From a virus, in IMG/VR virus record IMGVR_UViG_3300032053_000058, positions 1-64,000 of that record: DNA of 64,000 bases. The stretch is one strand, 5' to 3'. This document shows, piece after piece, positions 33,084 through 41,510 of this stretch. Position 1 is the first letter of the stretch. Every line of letters starts with the position of its first letter. Made by a program: the position numbers and the translations under genes. The notes under the pieces were generated by a model that was not told the origin of the DNA, ran no database searches, and saw only the letters and a list, made by a program, of their open reading frames with translations.

Positions 33084-34415
33084 ATGAACACAAGAGTCAA
33101 GGTTGTGGCAGCCGCTATCGCTGCCGTTCTCGTACTGATTGTTGCCTCCATTCTCTGGTTTGGCATGATCGGTTACAACAGTACCCATGAATATCAAGTC
33201 TATCAGTCCGTCACCGGCAACGTCCAGATCATCGACAACTCGGGTTACTACTGGAAAGGCTTTGGCACCGTCTGGACCTATCCTCGCGCCATCCAAGCCT
33301 ACTACTCGCAACATCCCGACGAAGGCGGCGTGAAAGATTGGTCCGTGAAGGTCACTTTTAACGACGGCGGCACCGCCCAGATCAGCACCTTCGTCAAGGT
33401 TCAATTGCCTATCACCCATGATGAACGGTTGGCCTTGCATTGTGACTTCAATGCCAATCCGAAGAACATTCTGGATGCCGTGCGAAGTCATCTGGTCAAC
33501 TGCGTCAAGGCAAGTGGCCCTATGATGTCTGCGAGTGAAAACCAAGCAAGTCGCAAAGCAGAGTTCAACCAGATCGTTGAGGAACAACTGGTTGCCGGAC
33601 TCTTCGAGATGCGGCGCACTGAGGTTGAACTATCCGACACGGCTCAAATGGAAACCACGGGTGTAACCCCGGACGGTAAACCAGTCATTCACGAGAAGAA
33701 AGCCCGCGTACAGGCAACTGAGATTGTCCGTGATGCGAAGACTGGCAAACCGATCATTGTTCAGGATTCACCCTTGGCTCGCTACAAGATTGCGATTCTG
33801 CAATTCTCCGTCACAGAGACTACCTACGACGATGTGACCTTGCAGCAATTCGCCGCCAAGAAGGAAAGTTACCTCGCCGCCGAACAGGCCAAAGCCAAGC
33901 GCCAAGAAGAATATCAGCAACGGCTCATGGTCACGGAAAAGGGTCTCCGGCAGGTCGCTGAAATCGAAGCCCAGATGAACCAGGAAAAGAAGAAGGCCAC
34001 CATCTCGGCCGAGCAAAAGCGTGAGGTTGCGACAATCGAAAAGGACCAAGCCGTCATCATTGCCGTGCAGAAGGTCGAAGTCGCAATCAAAACGAAGGTT
34101 GAAGCCGAGACGTTACGAGAGATCGCCAGTATCAAAGCGGCCACCGCCGAATTGGACAAGAAGGCCACGATCAGTGCGGCGGAAGCCAAGCAGAAGGAAA
34201 TCGAACTAGGCGGCGGATTGGCCGAGAAAGATCGGATTCTTGCCACCATCAAGGCTGATCGAGACGCGAAGGTTGCGGTAGCCTTGGCCGGTGTCAAGAC
34301 ACCTGGCGTCGTGATTATTGGCGGCCAGGATGGCAAAGGTACGGGTCTCACCGAGACCCTGATGAATCTGTTGTTGCTCAAGGCAACCGGTGTGTTGCCC
34401 GAGCAACAGAAGTAG
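33084..34415 (+). CDS. SPFH/band 7 domain membrane protein
   Basis: 443 residues. Membrane segment at ~8-30, then an SPFH-like domain (STHEYQVYQSVTGNVQII.. ending near residue 260), a long coiled coil rich in Lys/Glu/Ala (270-400) and a Gly-rich end. Stomatin/prohibitin relatives organise membrane domains and recruit proteases. It is the last gene before a strong hairpin terminator. A GGAG site precedes the ATG. Confidence 0.82.
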   Translation: MNTRVKVVAAAIAAVLVLIVASILWFGMIGYNSTHEYQVYQSVTGNVQIIDNSGYYWKGFGTVWTYPRAIQAYYSQHPDEGGVKDWSVKVTFNDGGTAQISTFVKVQLPITHDERLALHCDFNANPKNILDAVRSHLVNCVKASGPMMSASENQASRKAEFNQIVEEQLVAGLFEMRRTEVELSDTAQMETTGVTPDGKPVIHEKKARVQATEIVRDAKTGKPIIVQDSPLARYKIAILQFSVTETTYDDVTLQQFAAKKESYLAAEQAKAKRQEEYQQRLMVTEKGLRQVAEIEAQMNQEKKKATISAEQKREVATIEKDQAVIIAVQKVEVAIKTKVEAETLREIASIKAATAELDKKATISAAEAKQKEIELGGGLAEKDRILATIKADRDAKVAVALAGVKTPGVVIIGGQDGKGTGLTETLMNLLLLKATGVLPEQQK

Positions 34416-34436
34416 CGTGAAGCACGTTTGTTCCCA

Positions 34437-34467
34437 GCCGCCCGGCATTTACGCCGGGCGGCACCTT
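34437..34467 (+). terminator. Hairpin terminator after band 7 gene
   Basis: A perfect 10-bp G+C-rich stem (GCCGCCCGGC/GCCGGGCGGC) with a 6-nt loop, followed by ACCTTTC. The T-run is weak, but it ends a long block of overlapping genes. Confidence 0.75.
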
Positions 34468-34486
34468 TCACAACTTTGGAGAACCC

Positions 34487-34804
34487 ATGAACGACACCAT
34501 CCGCAAGATCGTTGAAAGCCTAGACATGCTGCGTAACACGCGCATCGAGGAAGTCAACATCCAACTGAAAGACCTGATCGACGCCTACCGCGAACGCCTC
34601 GACGAACAGAGTGCTCTGTTGTCCAGCGCAGCGCCCAATGCCGAGAGGTACACCACCTTACTCGACGACGTGACAGCAACCGTGGACCTGGTTCGCGTGC
34701 TCGTCAAGGCCGCCGACGATATGGACAAGTTGCAAGGCAGCGCCATTCGTGTGATGGACCGCGTTTACAAGAAGTTGCCCGCACGCAGCGAGCCGACCAC
34801 CTAA
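34487..34804 (+). CDS. Coiled-coil hypothetical protein, 105 aa
   Basis: Not recognised. Helical and charged over most of its length, with heptad spacing (IVESLDMLRNTRIEEVNIQL). It has the same ribosome-site context (GGAGAACCC-ATG) as the band 7 gene. It stands alone between a terminator and a tRNA. Confidence 0.7.
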   Translation: MNDTIRKIVESLDMLRNTRIEEVNIQLKDLIDAYRERLDEQSALLSSAAPNAERYTTLLDDVTATVDLVRVLVKAADDMDKLQGSAIRVMDRVYKKLPARSEPTT

Positions 34805-34867
34805 GTCACTCGGCAAGAGTGCCTACAGCACTCCGCGTACTCCATGACTGCCAACATGGGTGCGTGT

Positions 34868-34939
34868 GACTCCATAGGATAGCGGTCAGTCCGCCGGGCC
34901 TTCAACCCGGACACACCAGTTCGACTCTGGTTGGGGTCA
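34868..34939 (+). tRNA. tRNA-Glu (TTC)
   Basis: A 72-nt tRNA: acceptor GACTCCA/TGGGGTC with discriminator A, D stem GGA/TCC, anticodon stem CCGGG/CCCGG around CCTTCAA (TTC), T arm ACCAG-TTCGACT-CTGGT. CCA is not encoded. The 63 nt before it hold no gene. Confidence 0.9.
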
Positions 34940-34954
34940 TTAAAGGAACAAATC

Positions 34955-35155
34955 ATGCCAAGTACCGACATTGATGGACGTGTTATCGTGATCCTTTCCG
35001 CCGAAGAGGCAGAAATGGTTTATCGTGATCTCAGATACGTCTGGGATAGTGTACACCGACTGAATGACACTGAGCGACGTATTGCCCGCAAGATTGCTCG
35101 TGATCTCGCTCTAAAACCCGAGGAACGTTTCGATGATTCGACTCAGCCAACGTAA
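34955..35155 (+). CDS. Hypothetical protein, 66 aa
   Basis: Not recognised. Acidic N-terminal strand (VIVILSAEEAEMV) and basic helix (ERRIARKIARDLAL). An AAAGGA site precedes the ATG. Confidence 0.65.
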   Translation: MPSTDIDGRVIVILSAEEAEMVYRDLRYVWDSVHRLNDTERRIARKIARDLALKPEERFDDSTQPT

Positions 35156-35480
35156 TCTGTTGACCTTGCTTCACGGTTTGGAAACCCGTGGTGTGCGACA
35201 TCTTCACAAGCCCGATGTAGGGTTGGTCGTGGCCGAAATGGACGCCCGACACTATCAGGGGCGTGAATATGGCCGGATGTCATTGCCGACCGAAGCCTTC
35301 ATCACCGGAATGATACCGGCAATCCGGCGGGTCGAGCAACAGGTCTATTGTGACCAGAACCCACCGGAATGGGCCTTGACGGCCGCCCGCGTCATCGTAG
35401 GCGATTTCGCCAACACAACCGAAGTCGTGGGCACCGCTCACGTCATCGCCCGGTACGCCCGTGAAGCCGGAGCCTGGTAA
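35133..35480 (+). CDS. Hypothetical protein, 115 aa
   Basis: Not recognised. GAGGAA ribosome site within the gene before it. Predicted mainly helical; no motif seen. Confidence 0.65.
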   Translation: MIRLSQRNLLTLLHGLETRGVRHLHKPDVGLVVAEMDARHYQGREYGRMSLPTEAFITGMIPAIRRVEQQVYCDQNPPEWALTAARVIVGDFANTTEVVGTAHVIARYAREAGAW

Positions 35481-35686
35481 TGGGTTGGTGCCGTGGGTCC
35501 GAAATTGCTGAGAATGTGTGGACCACTGTGCGACGGTTCGTACCAACTTGTTCCCGGCAACAGGTTGCTCGCAAAATTATAGACATCTTCGAGAATCACG
35601 ACGCCGACACGATGGAAGAAGCTGAACAATTATGGCAGGATGCAATCACCCCGATCCCAAGAGAATCCCATGAAAATCGCCTTTGA
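35480..35686 (+). CDS. Hypothetical protein, 68 aa
   Basis: Not recognised. TAATG start overlap. Helical with an acidic end (ENHDADTMEEAEQLWQDA). Its last codons overlap the methyltransferase gene by 17 nt. Confidence 0.6.
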   Translation: MGWCRGSEIAENVWTTVRRFVPTCSRQQVARKIIDIFENHDADTMEEAEQLWQDAITPIPRESHENRL

Positions 35687-36464
35687 GAACGGTCACGTTC
35701 GCCTCAAGAATTGCCGTTATGGTCCCATGATCTATTTACCCGCCGATCAATACATCGGACAGGCACTCGACAAATATGGTGAGTTTTCGGAGGGAGAAGC
35801 CTTCTTCTTCCGTTTCCTCGTCAAACCGAGTTGGACCGTACTCGACATTGGAGCCAACCACGGTGCCCACACGATTGCGCTTGCCAAGAATGTCAAGGCA
35901 GTCCATGCCTTCGAGCCGCAGCGAATCCTCTTCCAACTTCTCTGCGCCAACGTCGCCTTGAACGCCTTAACCAACGTTTACACGCATCAAGTGGCAGTCG
36001 GCCGAGAGCCAGGTACTATCAACGTTCCGGCTCTCGACTACACCAAGAGTGCCAACTTCGGTGCGCTTGAGATGGGCGGTACAGGCGGCGAGCAGGTGCC
36101 CCTTGTAACCATCGACTCCCTAGTCCTTCCTGAGTGTCACTTCATCAAGTTGGACGTGGAAGGCATGGAAGGGGAGGCCATCGCCGGTGCTGAGAAAACT
36201 CTGCGTCAGCATCAACCGATTCTCTATCTCGAAAATGACCGTCCTGAGAAGTCAGCGGCAGTCATCGCTCAACTTTTCGCATTGGGCTACCGTCTGTACT
36301 GGCACCTACCGCCTTACTACAACCCCAAGAACTACTTTGAGGATACCACCAACATCTATGGCCGAACCATTTCGGTCAATATGCTCGGTGTCCACAAATC
36401 GCAACCCCAAGACATCAAACTTCGGGAAGTTCGGTGCGCAACCGATACCTGGAACGCGCCCTGA
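35670..36464 (+). CDS. FkbM family methyltransferase
   Basis: 264 residues. VLDIGANHGAHTIALAK (SAM motif, ~residue 63), VHAFEPQRILFQLL (~82), and HFIKLDVEGMEGEAIAGAEK (~167) are the hallmark FkbM blocks. It likely methylates a sugar or other hydroxyl. It shares family, but not close identity, with 32136-32810. Confidence 0.88.
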   Translation: MKIAFENGHVRLKNCRYGPMIYLPADQYIGQALDKYGEFSEGEAFFFRFLVKPSWTVLDIGANHGAHTIALAKNVKAVHAFEPQRILFQLLCANVALNALTNVYTHQVAVGREPGTINVPALDYTKSANFGALEMGGTGGEQVPLVTIDSLVLPECHFIKLDVEGMEGEAIAGAEKTLRQHQPILYLENDRPEKSAAVIAQLFALGYRLYWHLPPYYNPKNYFEDTTNIYGRTISVNMLGVHKSQPQDIKLREVRCATDTWNAP

Positions 36465-36487
36465 CTGTCTGATGTCTTGAGGCAAAG

Positions 36488-36889
36488 ATGCCAATAACAA
36501 AACGAAAACAATGTCCTGTATGTGGTAAACCAGCAGTGAAATACTGTTCACAGATTTGCTTTCACGAAGGGGTTTATCAATGTTGGAAACAAGACGTTCT
36601 CCGAAAAGGCCGCATCTCGCGGCATTGCAATGCGACACCGCGAATCAAAAGATTCATGGCCGAACAATTCGGAAAGCACTGTGCCATTTGTGGGAGAAAA
36701 ACTTGGTGCGGTCAAACGATTGCACTAATCTTTGACCATATCAACGGCAACCACCAAGATTGGTGCCTATCCAATTGTCGTTTGATTTGTAGTAATTGCG
36801 ATGCGCAGTTGCCAACATACAAAGGACACAATCGAGGCAAGGGGCGTTATTCACGCCGTCTGCGTTATCAACAAGGCAAAAGTTACTAA
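36488..36889 (+). CDS. HNH endonuclease with N-terminal zinc finger
   Basis: 133 residues. QCPVCGKPA and CSQIC at the start, then GKHCAICGRKTW..LIFDHINGNHQDW..CRLICSNCDAQ, a zinc-stabilised HNH core (D-H, N, C-x-x-C). A basic tail suits DNA binding. A probable free-standing homing endonuclease at an operon end, since a promoter follows. Confidence 0.85.
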   Translation: MPITKRKQCPVCGKPAVKYCSQICFHEGVYQCWKQDVLRKGRISRHCNATPRIKRFMAEQFGKHCAICGRKTWCGQTIALIFDHINGNHQDWCLSNCRLICSNCDAQLPTYKGHNRGKGRYSRRLRYQQGKSY

Positions 36890-36986
36890 CCCAAGATTTA
36901 GTCGTGCGATTATTACGGTTATGCCATGTGTAGGGGAACTAACGGCACCTGGTACGCCTGTGGCATATTCGCCCTCAATCGGTGAC

Positions 36987-37019
36987 TTGACTTCTGCAAA
37001 ATCTGTGATATACTTGAAT
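36987..37019 (+). promoter_or_regulatory. Stereotyped promoter module 1 (leaderless)
   Basis: -35 TTGACT at 36987-36992, 16-bp spacer, -10 TATACT at 37009-37014 with TGA just before it, then 5 nt to the ATG at 37020. Confidence 0.85.
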
Positions 37020-37172
37020 ATGCAACGAAAAGAAATCATGGCCGCAGCCCGAACCCAAAAGTCCAATGCTTCGTGCATTACGAACAAACGGGGCAAGGCT
37101 CGCCATGCCAAACGGCAGGGTGCTAAACGAGTCCGCCAACAACTTCAGCAACGGTTGAAGAAAGAACTATGA
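37020..37172 (+). CDS. Small basic protein, leaderless start
   Basis: 50 residues, strongly basic (KRGKARHAKRQGAKRVRQQ), likely to bind nucleic acid. The first ATG sits where transcription should begin. A second ATG at 37038 (MAAART) would give an 18-nt leader with a weak purine-rich site, so the start is open. Confidence 0.65.
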   Translation: MQRKEIMAAARTQKSNASCITNKRGKARHAKRQGAKRVRQQLQQRLKKEL

Positions 37173-37546
37173 AACCACTACAGTTTCCTCGCGTTGTCCG
37201 AATACGCGGCTATGAATACGTGATTGATTACGTGAATAAGCCGCGTGAAGTGGACCGCGATTTGGCAATCGTTGATCTTGTGGGACAATGTGCCCCTGGG
37301 AATCCTGGTTGTATACGTGTTCTAACGACACAACAAAGCATCGGAATTCTGGATACAGTCATCCATGAAATTCTCCACGCCATTTTCAACCGAAACACAG
37401 TCTTACCGGCTGCCATTCGACCAGAGATTGGTGCTGAAGCCTTCATCGGAGCACTTGGAATCGAACTTGCCAACCTGTTAGTTGATAACGGTTGGATCAA
37501 GTTGCCCGAGACTGTGAAACCAACGGACGTGCGCATCAACGCATAA
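37169..37546 (+). CDS. HExxH putative metalloprotease-like protein
   Basis: 125 residues. VIHEILHAIFNRN near residue 70 gives a zinc-type HExxH within a helix, and an acidic residue follows (PEIGAEAF, ~92). The N-terminus is beta-rich. The layout recalls small phage zinc proteases, but activity is inferred. Confidence 0.6.
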   Translation: MKPLQFPRVVRIRGYEYVIDYVNKPREVDRDLAIVDLVGQCAPGNPGCIRVLTTQQSIGILDTVIHEILHAIFNRNTVLPAAIRPEIGAEAFIGALGIELANLLVDNGWIKLPETVKPTDVRINA

Positions 37547-37560
37547 ACCTGGAGTAAACC

Positions 37561-37875
37561 ATGAAATATCTGTTGACTCTCGTCGTGCTGCTTGCTGGTT
37601 GCCAGGCGACACCCACCACATTCGCGTTACATGGTAAGGTGGTCGGTGTTGCCTCGATAGCTTCGCCCAACTATTGGGCCTTTGCCGTCCAAACCGACAC
37701 CGGTGTAATACCGATCATTGTCGTTGAGCGCGACAATTGCCTGGACAAGAAGACTCTTGTGCGATTTCGCACGCTGCACTCCAATCAAGAACTACTCAAC
37801 AAGCGGGTCACGGTATTCGGACTTCGCCGTGACGGTCACTACATTGCCACTTCCGTCTACGAGGATCGACCGTGA
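37561..37875 (+). CDS. Lipoprotein, small beta-rich
   Basis: 104 residues. The signal sequence ends in a lipobox LLAGC (Cys14). The mature part is beta-rich and looks OB-like (LHGKVVGVASI, NKRVTVFGLRR). A CTGGAG site lies before the ATG. Anchored outside the host membrane, function unknown. Confidence 0.75.
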   Translation: MKYLLTLVVLLAGCQATPTTFALHGKVVGVASIASPNYWAFAVQTDTGVIPIIVVERDNCLDKKTLVRFRTLHSNQELLNKRVTVFGLRRDGHYIATSVYEDRP

Positions 37876-38168
37876 TCGAGGCTGATTTTACTGCGCAACT
37901 ACAGGCCATTTTTGCGCTTACGGCTCAAGAAGGACTGACGAAAGCGAAACTCGAATCTAGTGTTGCAGTGTTGCAATACACCAACATGGAAGCATGTTAT
38001 CAAGAGTGCCGCCGTCCGTGGCGCATGGTAGGCGCAATCGTCACTCGTGATGACACCACGAACCGATGGAAGTGTGAGTTTCAGGGCGTCACAGCCTGGG
38101 GTGATACACCGGACATCGCGTGCGACAACTTTGACCACTGTTGGATGTTTGGAAACCGCGCGGAGTGA
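37872..38168 (+). CDS. Hypothetical protein, 98 aa, GTG start
   Basis: Not recognised. The start is a GTG in a GTGA overlap with the lipoprotein gene. A Cys/Trp-rich C-terminal half. Confidence 0.65.
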   Translation: MIEADFTAQLQAIFALTAQEGLTKAKLESSVAVLQYTNMEACYQECRRPWRMVGAIVTRDDTTNRWKCEFQGVTAWGDTPDIACDNFDHCWMFGNRAE

Positions 38169-38171
38169 ACC

Positions 38172-38372
38172 ATGAAATTGTACGGTGTCTATTCAGCCAA
38201 AAGCGCAGCGATGTTTCACGACTCAATTTACATTTGGACGCGCCCCGATGGCACTGAAGTTGAAGTCACAGGCGTTTATGACCAACCAAACGACCCTGCT
38301 TATCTGTGGCCAGATGCCGTATGGCTTGGGGAAGTTTTAACATTCATTCGGAAGAAACCATGCCCAGCGTAG
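38172..38372 (+). CDS. Hypothetical protein, 66 aa
   Basis: Not recognised. Aromatic-rich, mixed strands. It overlaps the nucleotidyltransferase gene by 13 nt. Confidence 0.6.
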   Translation: MKLYGVYSAKSAAMFHDSIYIWTRPDGTEVEVTGVYDQPNDPAYLWPDAVWLGEVLTFIRKKPCPA

Positions 38373-39277
38373 TCTCGCAACTCTCCGCTCGCCATCTTAT
38401 CACGCCGCCGTCCTGGCTCCCGGATAACATCATGTTCGAGGGAATTCAAGGAAGTACCGCCTACGGTGCCGCTGTCGATGATTCTGACTTCGACATGATT
38501 GGTTGGTGCATCCCGCCCAAGGACATTGTATTCCCGCATCTTGCAGGACAGATCGACGGCTTCGGGCGTCAGAAACAGAAGTTCGTCGGCTACCAGAAAC
38601 ACCACGTTCACGATGCTTCGGCTCTTGGCGGCCGGGGACGCCAGTATGATCTGAACATCTACAATGTCGTCCACTACTTCAACCTGTGCATGGAGAACAA
38701 CCCAAACATGCTCGATTCTTTGTTCCTCCCGGCTGAGTGCATCGTGCATACCAGCATCGTGGGCAACATGGTTCGAGAGAGACGGCATCTCTTCTTGCAC
38801 AAAGGGGCGTGGCATCGGTTCAAGGGCTATGCTTTCAGCCAACTTGCCAAGATGGAAACGAAGTCACCCGAACCTGGCAGTAAACGGGCGGTCACTGTTG
38901 AGCAATACGGCTTTGACACAAAGTTTGCTTGCCATCTCGTGCGCCTCATGTATGAGGTCGAACAAATCCTGACGACTGGCGACCTGGACCTGCGCCGCAA
39001 CTCCGAAGAATTGAAGTCAATCCGCCGGGGCGAATGGACTGCCCAACAGATTCGAGAGTTCTTTGCCGCCAAAGAAAAGGGCTTAGAAGCCATCTACGAG
39101 GCTTGTGAGATTCTTCCGTGGGGACCGCGCGAAGACGAGATCAAGCAACTGTTGCTGGATTGCCTCGAAGAGCATTATGGGCATCTGGAAGGTTGCATCG
39201 TCACTGATATGACACCGGTACTTGCTCTCCGTGAGATCGCCAACGTTCTCGACCGGCATCGGAGTCTGTTGAAATGA
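38360..39277 (+). CDS. RlaP-like nucleotidyltransferase
   Basis: 305 residues. GSTAYG (G31-S32) followed by DDSDFDMIG (D43, D45) is the nucleotidyltransferase core. YDLNIYNVVHYFNLCMENNP and MLDSLF match the RNA-ligase-associated RlaP family as I know it. C-terminal helical half. It may add or remove nucleotides at RNA ends before sealing by the ligase at 18266-19342. Confidence 0.8.
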   Translation: MPSVVSQLSARHLITPPSWLPDNIMFEGIQGSTAYGAAVDDSDFDMIGWCIPPKDIVFPHLAGQIDGFGRQKQKFVGYQKHHVHDASALGGRGRQYDLNIYNVVHYFNLCMENNPNMLDSLFLPAECIVHTSIVGNMVRERRHLFLHKGAWHRFKGYAFSQLAKMETKSPEPGSKRAVTVEQYGFDTKFACHLVRLMYEVEQILTTGDLDLRRNSEELKSIRRGEWTAQQIREFFAAKEKGLEAIYEACEILPWGPREDEIKQLLLDCLEEHYGHLEGCIVTDMTPVLALREIANVLDRHRSLLK

Positions 39278-39690
39278 TCTTCTATCAAGTGCGCGACAAA
39301 CGAACTGGTCTCTGGTACAAACGCGGCCCCGATCAAGTTAAATGGGTCGCCCAAGAAATGGCGTCAGTTTGGACCACACCATCCGGGCCGCAAGGTTGTT
39401 TGCAGATCATTGCCCGTTACAACCGCCGCCGTGCGCATCCCGACTATCGGCGTGTTCCCGAAGTCATCCCGTTGCAAGTCAAAGACCCTCCCACAGTGAC
39501 ATTCGTAGACGGCGATGATTGGCAAGGTCTCTACCTTAACGGCAAACTGGTTGAAGAGGGGCACTGTGTTCGTGTTGATGATATACTCCGTCGCCTGGGA
39601 ATTGCCTGTGAACAAATCTATGCCGACGATCAATGGTTGGCTAAGCGAGGCAGTCTGCCTGAGAACCGCAACGACATCAAAGAGGGATAA
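39274..39690 (+). CDS. Hypothetical protein, 138 aa
   Basis: Not recognised. The segment DGDDWQGLYLNGKLVEEGH followed by VDDILRRLGI looks like a small domain of strand-strand-helix type. ATGA overlap with the nucleotidyltransferase gene. Confidence 0.65.
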   Translation: MIFYQVRDKRTGLWYKRGPDQVKWVAQEMASVWTTPSGPQGCLQIIARYNRRRAHPDYRRVPEVIPLQVKDPPTVTFVDGDDWQGLYLNGKLVEEGHCVRVDDILRRLGIACEQIYADDQWLAKRGSLPENRNDIKEG

Positions 39691-39693
39691 AAC

Positions 39694-40224
39694 ATGCTAC
39701 GAATCAACTTCTATGGAGGTCCGGGTGTCGGCAAGAGTACGCTTGCGGCAAAAGTCTATGCGGCCTTGAATCAAGGTGGAACTGCCGAGTTGGTCCGTGA
39801 GTTCGTCAAGTCTTGGGCGTATGAAGGACGGCAACCTGACGCCTTCGATCAAGTCTACACTTTCGCCAATCAGTTGTGGAGCGAACACCGTCTCCACAAG
39901 GCCGGAGTAAAAGTCATCGTGACCGATTCCCCGGTCCTATTGCAATGTGTCTACGCCGAGCGTTTAGACTGCGGTATTGCGGCCAACTTGATTGACATAG
40001 CGAAACGCTATGAACAGTATCACCAGTCGCTTAATTTTCTGGTCTATCGAAACATACCATATAACCCGGCGGGGCGTTTCCAATCTGCCAATGACAATGA
40101 ATTGATCGTCTTGGACACGCGCATCAAATACAGTCTTGACAAATGGGGTCTAACTTACCACTCTGTCTGCCCCGATGACTGGCAATTCATCCTCCAAACT
40201 GTCAAGGAATTTGCTCATGCGTGA
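39694..40224 (+). CDS. P-loop ATPase/kinase-like protein
   Basis: 176 residues. Walker A GGPGVGKST starts at residue 8, and VIVTDSPVLLQ (~75) acts as Walker B. The rest resembles nucleoside/nucleotide kinase-like AAA proteins of phages; NPAGRFQSANDNE could be the lid. A polynucleotide-kinase role beside the RlaP-like gene is possible but not shown. Confidence 0.75.
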   Translation: MLRINFYGGPGVGKSTLAAKVYAALNQGGTAELVREFVKSWAYEGRQPDAFDQVYTFANQLWSEHRLHKAGVKVIVTDSPVLLQCVYAERLDCGIAANLIDIAKRYEQYHQSLNFLVYRNIPYNPAGRFQSANDNELIVLDTRIKYSLDKWGLTYHSVCPDDWQFILQTVKEFAHA

Positions 40225-40438
40225 TCCCGAAGTACCCAAGCATCAAAAGAAGGCTTTACCAGCGCGACAAAAGAAATATGGCATTGAACAATGGAGTCGT
40301 TGGTTTGGGCGCTGGTGTCTCCCAACGTGGTACAGAACCGAAAAGGCCCGAGATCAAGCCTTCGAGAATCAGATTACCAAAACCACAATCCTTCGGCAAT
40401 CAAACTACGATAACCCACTGCGAAAGGTGGACCGATGA
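40217..40438 (+). CDS. Small basic hypothetical protein, 73 aa
   Basis: Not recognised. Lys/Arg/Trp-rich (KKALPARQKKYGIEQWSRW). It overlaps the kinase-like gene by 8 nt and the next by ATGA. Confidence 0.6.
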   Translation: MRDPEVPKHQKKALPARQKKYGIEQWSRWFGRWCLPTWYRTEKARDQAFENQITKTTILRQSNYDNPLRKVDR

Positions 40439-40701
40439 CAGACACACCCGCCACCATTGAAGACATCGAAGTCGCTATCAAACGTGCCTATCAAATGGGT
40501 CAACTCGAAGTTGTCGGGCGAGTCAATGTTCAACGGGTCCGTGTACTGAAAGAACGATTTGACCGTCTTGAGACACAGTTGCAAGTCACCCCAGATGACG
40601 AGTTATTGCGTAAGACTCTTCGAGTTCGCAAGCAACTTTTACGTGCCTGCGAAACGGGAGTCCGCAATGAGTTGAAATTGAAGGAATTGATGGAACAATG
40701 A
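40435..40701 (+). CDS. Coiled-coil hypothetical protein, 88 aa
   Basis: Not recognised. Helical and strongly charged with heptad spacing (VLKERFDRLETQLQV). ATGA overlaps on both sides. Confidence 0.6.
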   Translation: MTDTPATIEDIEVAIKRAYQMGQLEVVGRVNVQRVRVLKERFDRLETQLQVTPDDELLRKTLRVRKQLLRACETGVRNELKLKELMEQ

Positions 40702-41126
40702 AACGCTGGCTTCGTCAACGTGATAAGTTCAGTTGTGGGCCAATAGCGCTCATAAATCTTGATAAATGGCGTGGTAAGTCAGTGACAAATCGTGACTTGC
40801 CGCGATACCAGCGGCGTTGTAGTTGCCGCCATCCGCGCGGCACCGTCATTGCGAATTTTTCACGGATTGTTGGCCGACCGCACTATCGACTTAACTATCG
40901 TCGTTTCAAGCAACATTTATTGTCGGGTGGAACTGCCATCATCAACATCGTGTGGGCATACGGCGTCGGACATTTCTTCTTTGTACGCGGTGTTGCAGAA
41001 CGCAATGATGGTCGCCGAGGATTTCTAGCCGTCAATTTCATTGAAGGGGAGACACTAACCTTGCTATCGTGGCAATTGATGGTTGCGATGTTGCGAGAAG
41101 GACGTACCTGGACCTTCCGGCCGTGA
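40698..41126 (+). CDS. C39-like cysteine peptidase
   Basis: 142 residues. QRDKFSCGPIALINLDKW carries Cys13 as the likely nucleophile, VGHFFFVRG (~93) the His, and FLAVNF the Asp/Asn. The order fits C39-type folds better than the protein at 12747-13220. No transporter is near, so it is probably a stand-alone peptidase or an inactive homologue. Confidence 0.7.
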   Translation: MKRWLRQRDKFSCGPIALINLDKWRGKSVTNRDLPRYQRRCSCRHPRGTVIANFSRIVGRPHYRLNYRRFKQHLLSGGTAIINIVWAYGVGHFFFVRGVAERNDGRRGFLAVNFIEGETLTLLSWQLMVAMLREGRTWTFRP

Positions 41127-41332
41127 AATATGAACCAGTATTTGTATGGTTGCTCACCAATAGCGCAGGTCAGCGGGCAGTGGTCCTGGCCTGTGATAGT
41201 GATGAAGCGCAACAACTTGCCGCCGTGTATGCGCCCCAATGGCGCGGTGCAACTTGCGAGAAGATCGCTGATACGCGCCGACCCAGCCGGACGCATCGCG
41301 TCCTAGTCTTGGAGAAACCCGATGCCAAGTGA
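41123..41332 (+). CDS. Hypothetical protein, 69 aa, GTG start
   Basis: Not recognised. It begins in a GTGA overlap. An alpha/beta pattern (PVFVWLLTNSAGQRAVVLA, then SDEAQQLAAVY) is visible. Confidence 0.6.
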   Translation: MKYEPVFVWLLTNSAGQRAVVLACDSDEAQQLAAVYAPQWRGATCEKIADTRRPSRTHRVLVLEKPDAK

Positions 41333-41510
41333 AGATGAAATTCGCCGACAACAAGTTCCCGTGAGTCAAGCCATGCAAGATTTGCTTGCAAACATCCCAA
41401 TGGTTAATCCCAATGCCTTACGACGCCGATTAACCGGTCGTTGTGAAATTTGCGGTTTGGACCTGACGCCTGGAATGAACTGTCCCCGTTGTCTGAATCT
41501 GATCCAATGA
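41322..41510 (+). CDS. Zinc-ribbon microprotein
   Basis: 62 residues. A helical N-terminus is followed by RCEICGLDLTPGMNCPRCL, a compact zinc-binding pair of knuckles. It overlaps the genes on both sides. Confidence 0.65.
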   Translation: MPSEDEIRRQQVPVSQAMQDLLANIPMVNPNALRRRLTGRCEICGLDLTPGMNCPRCLNLIQ

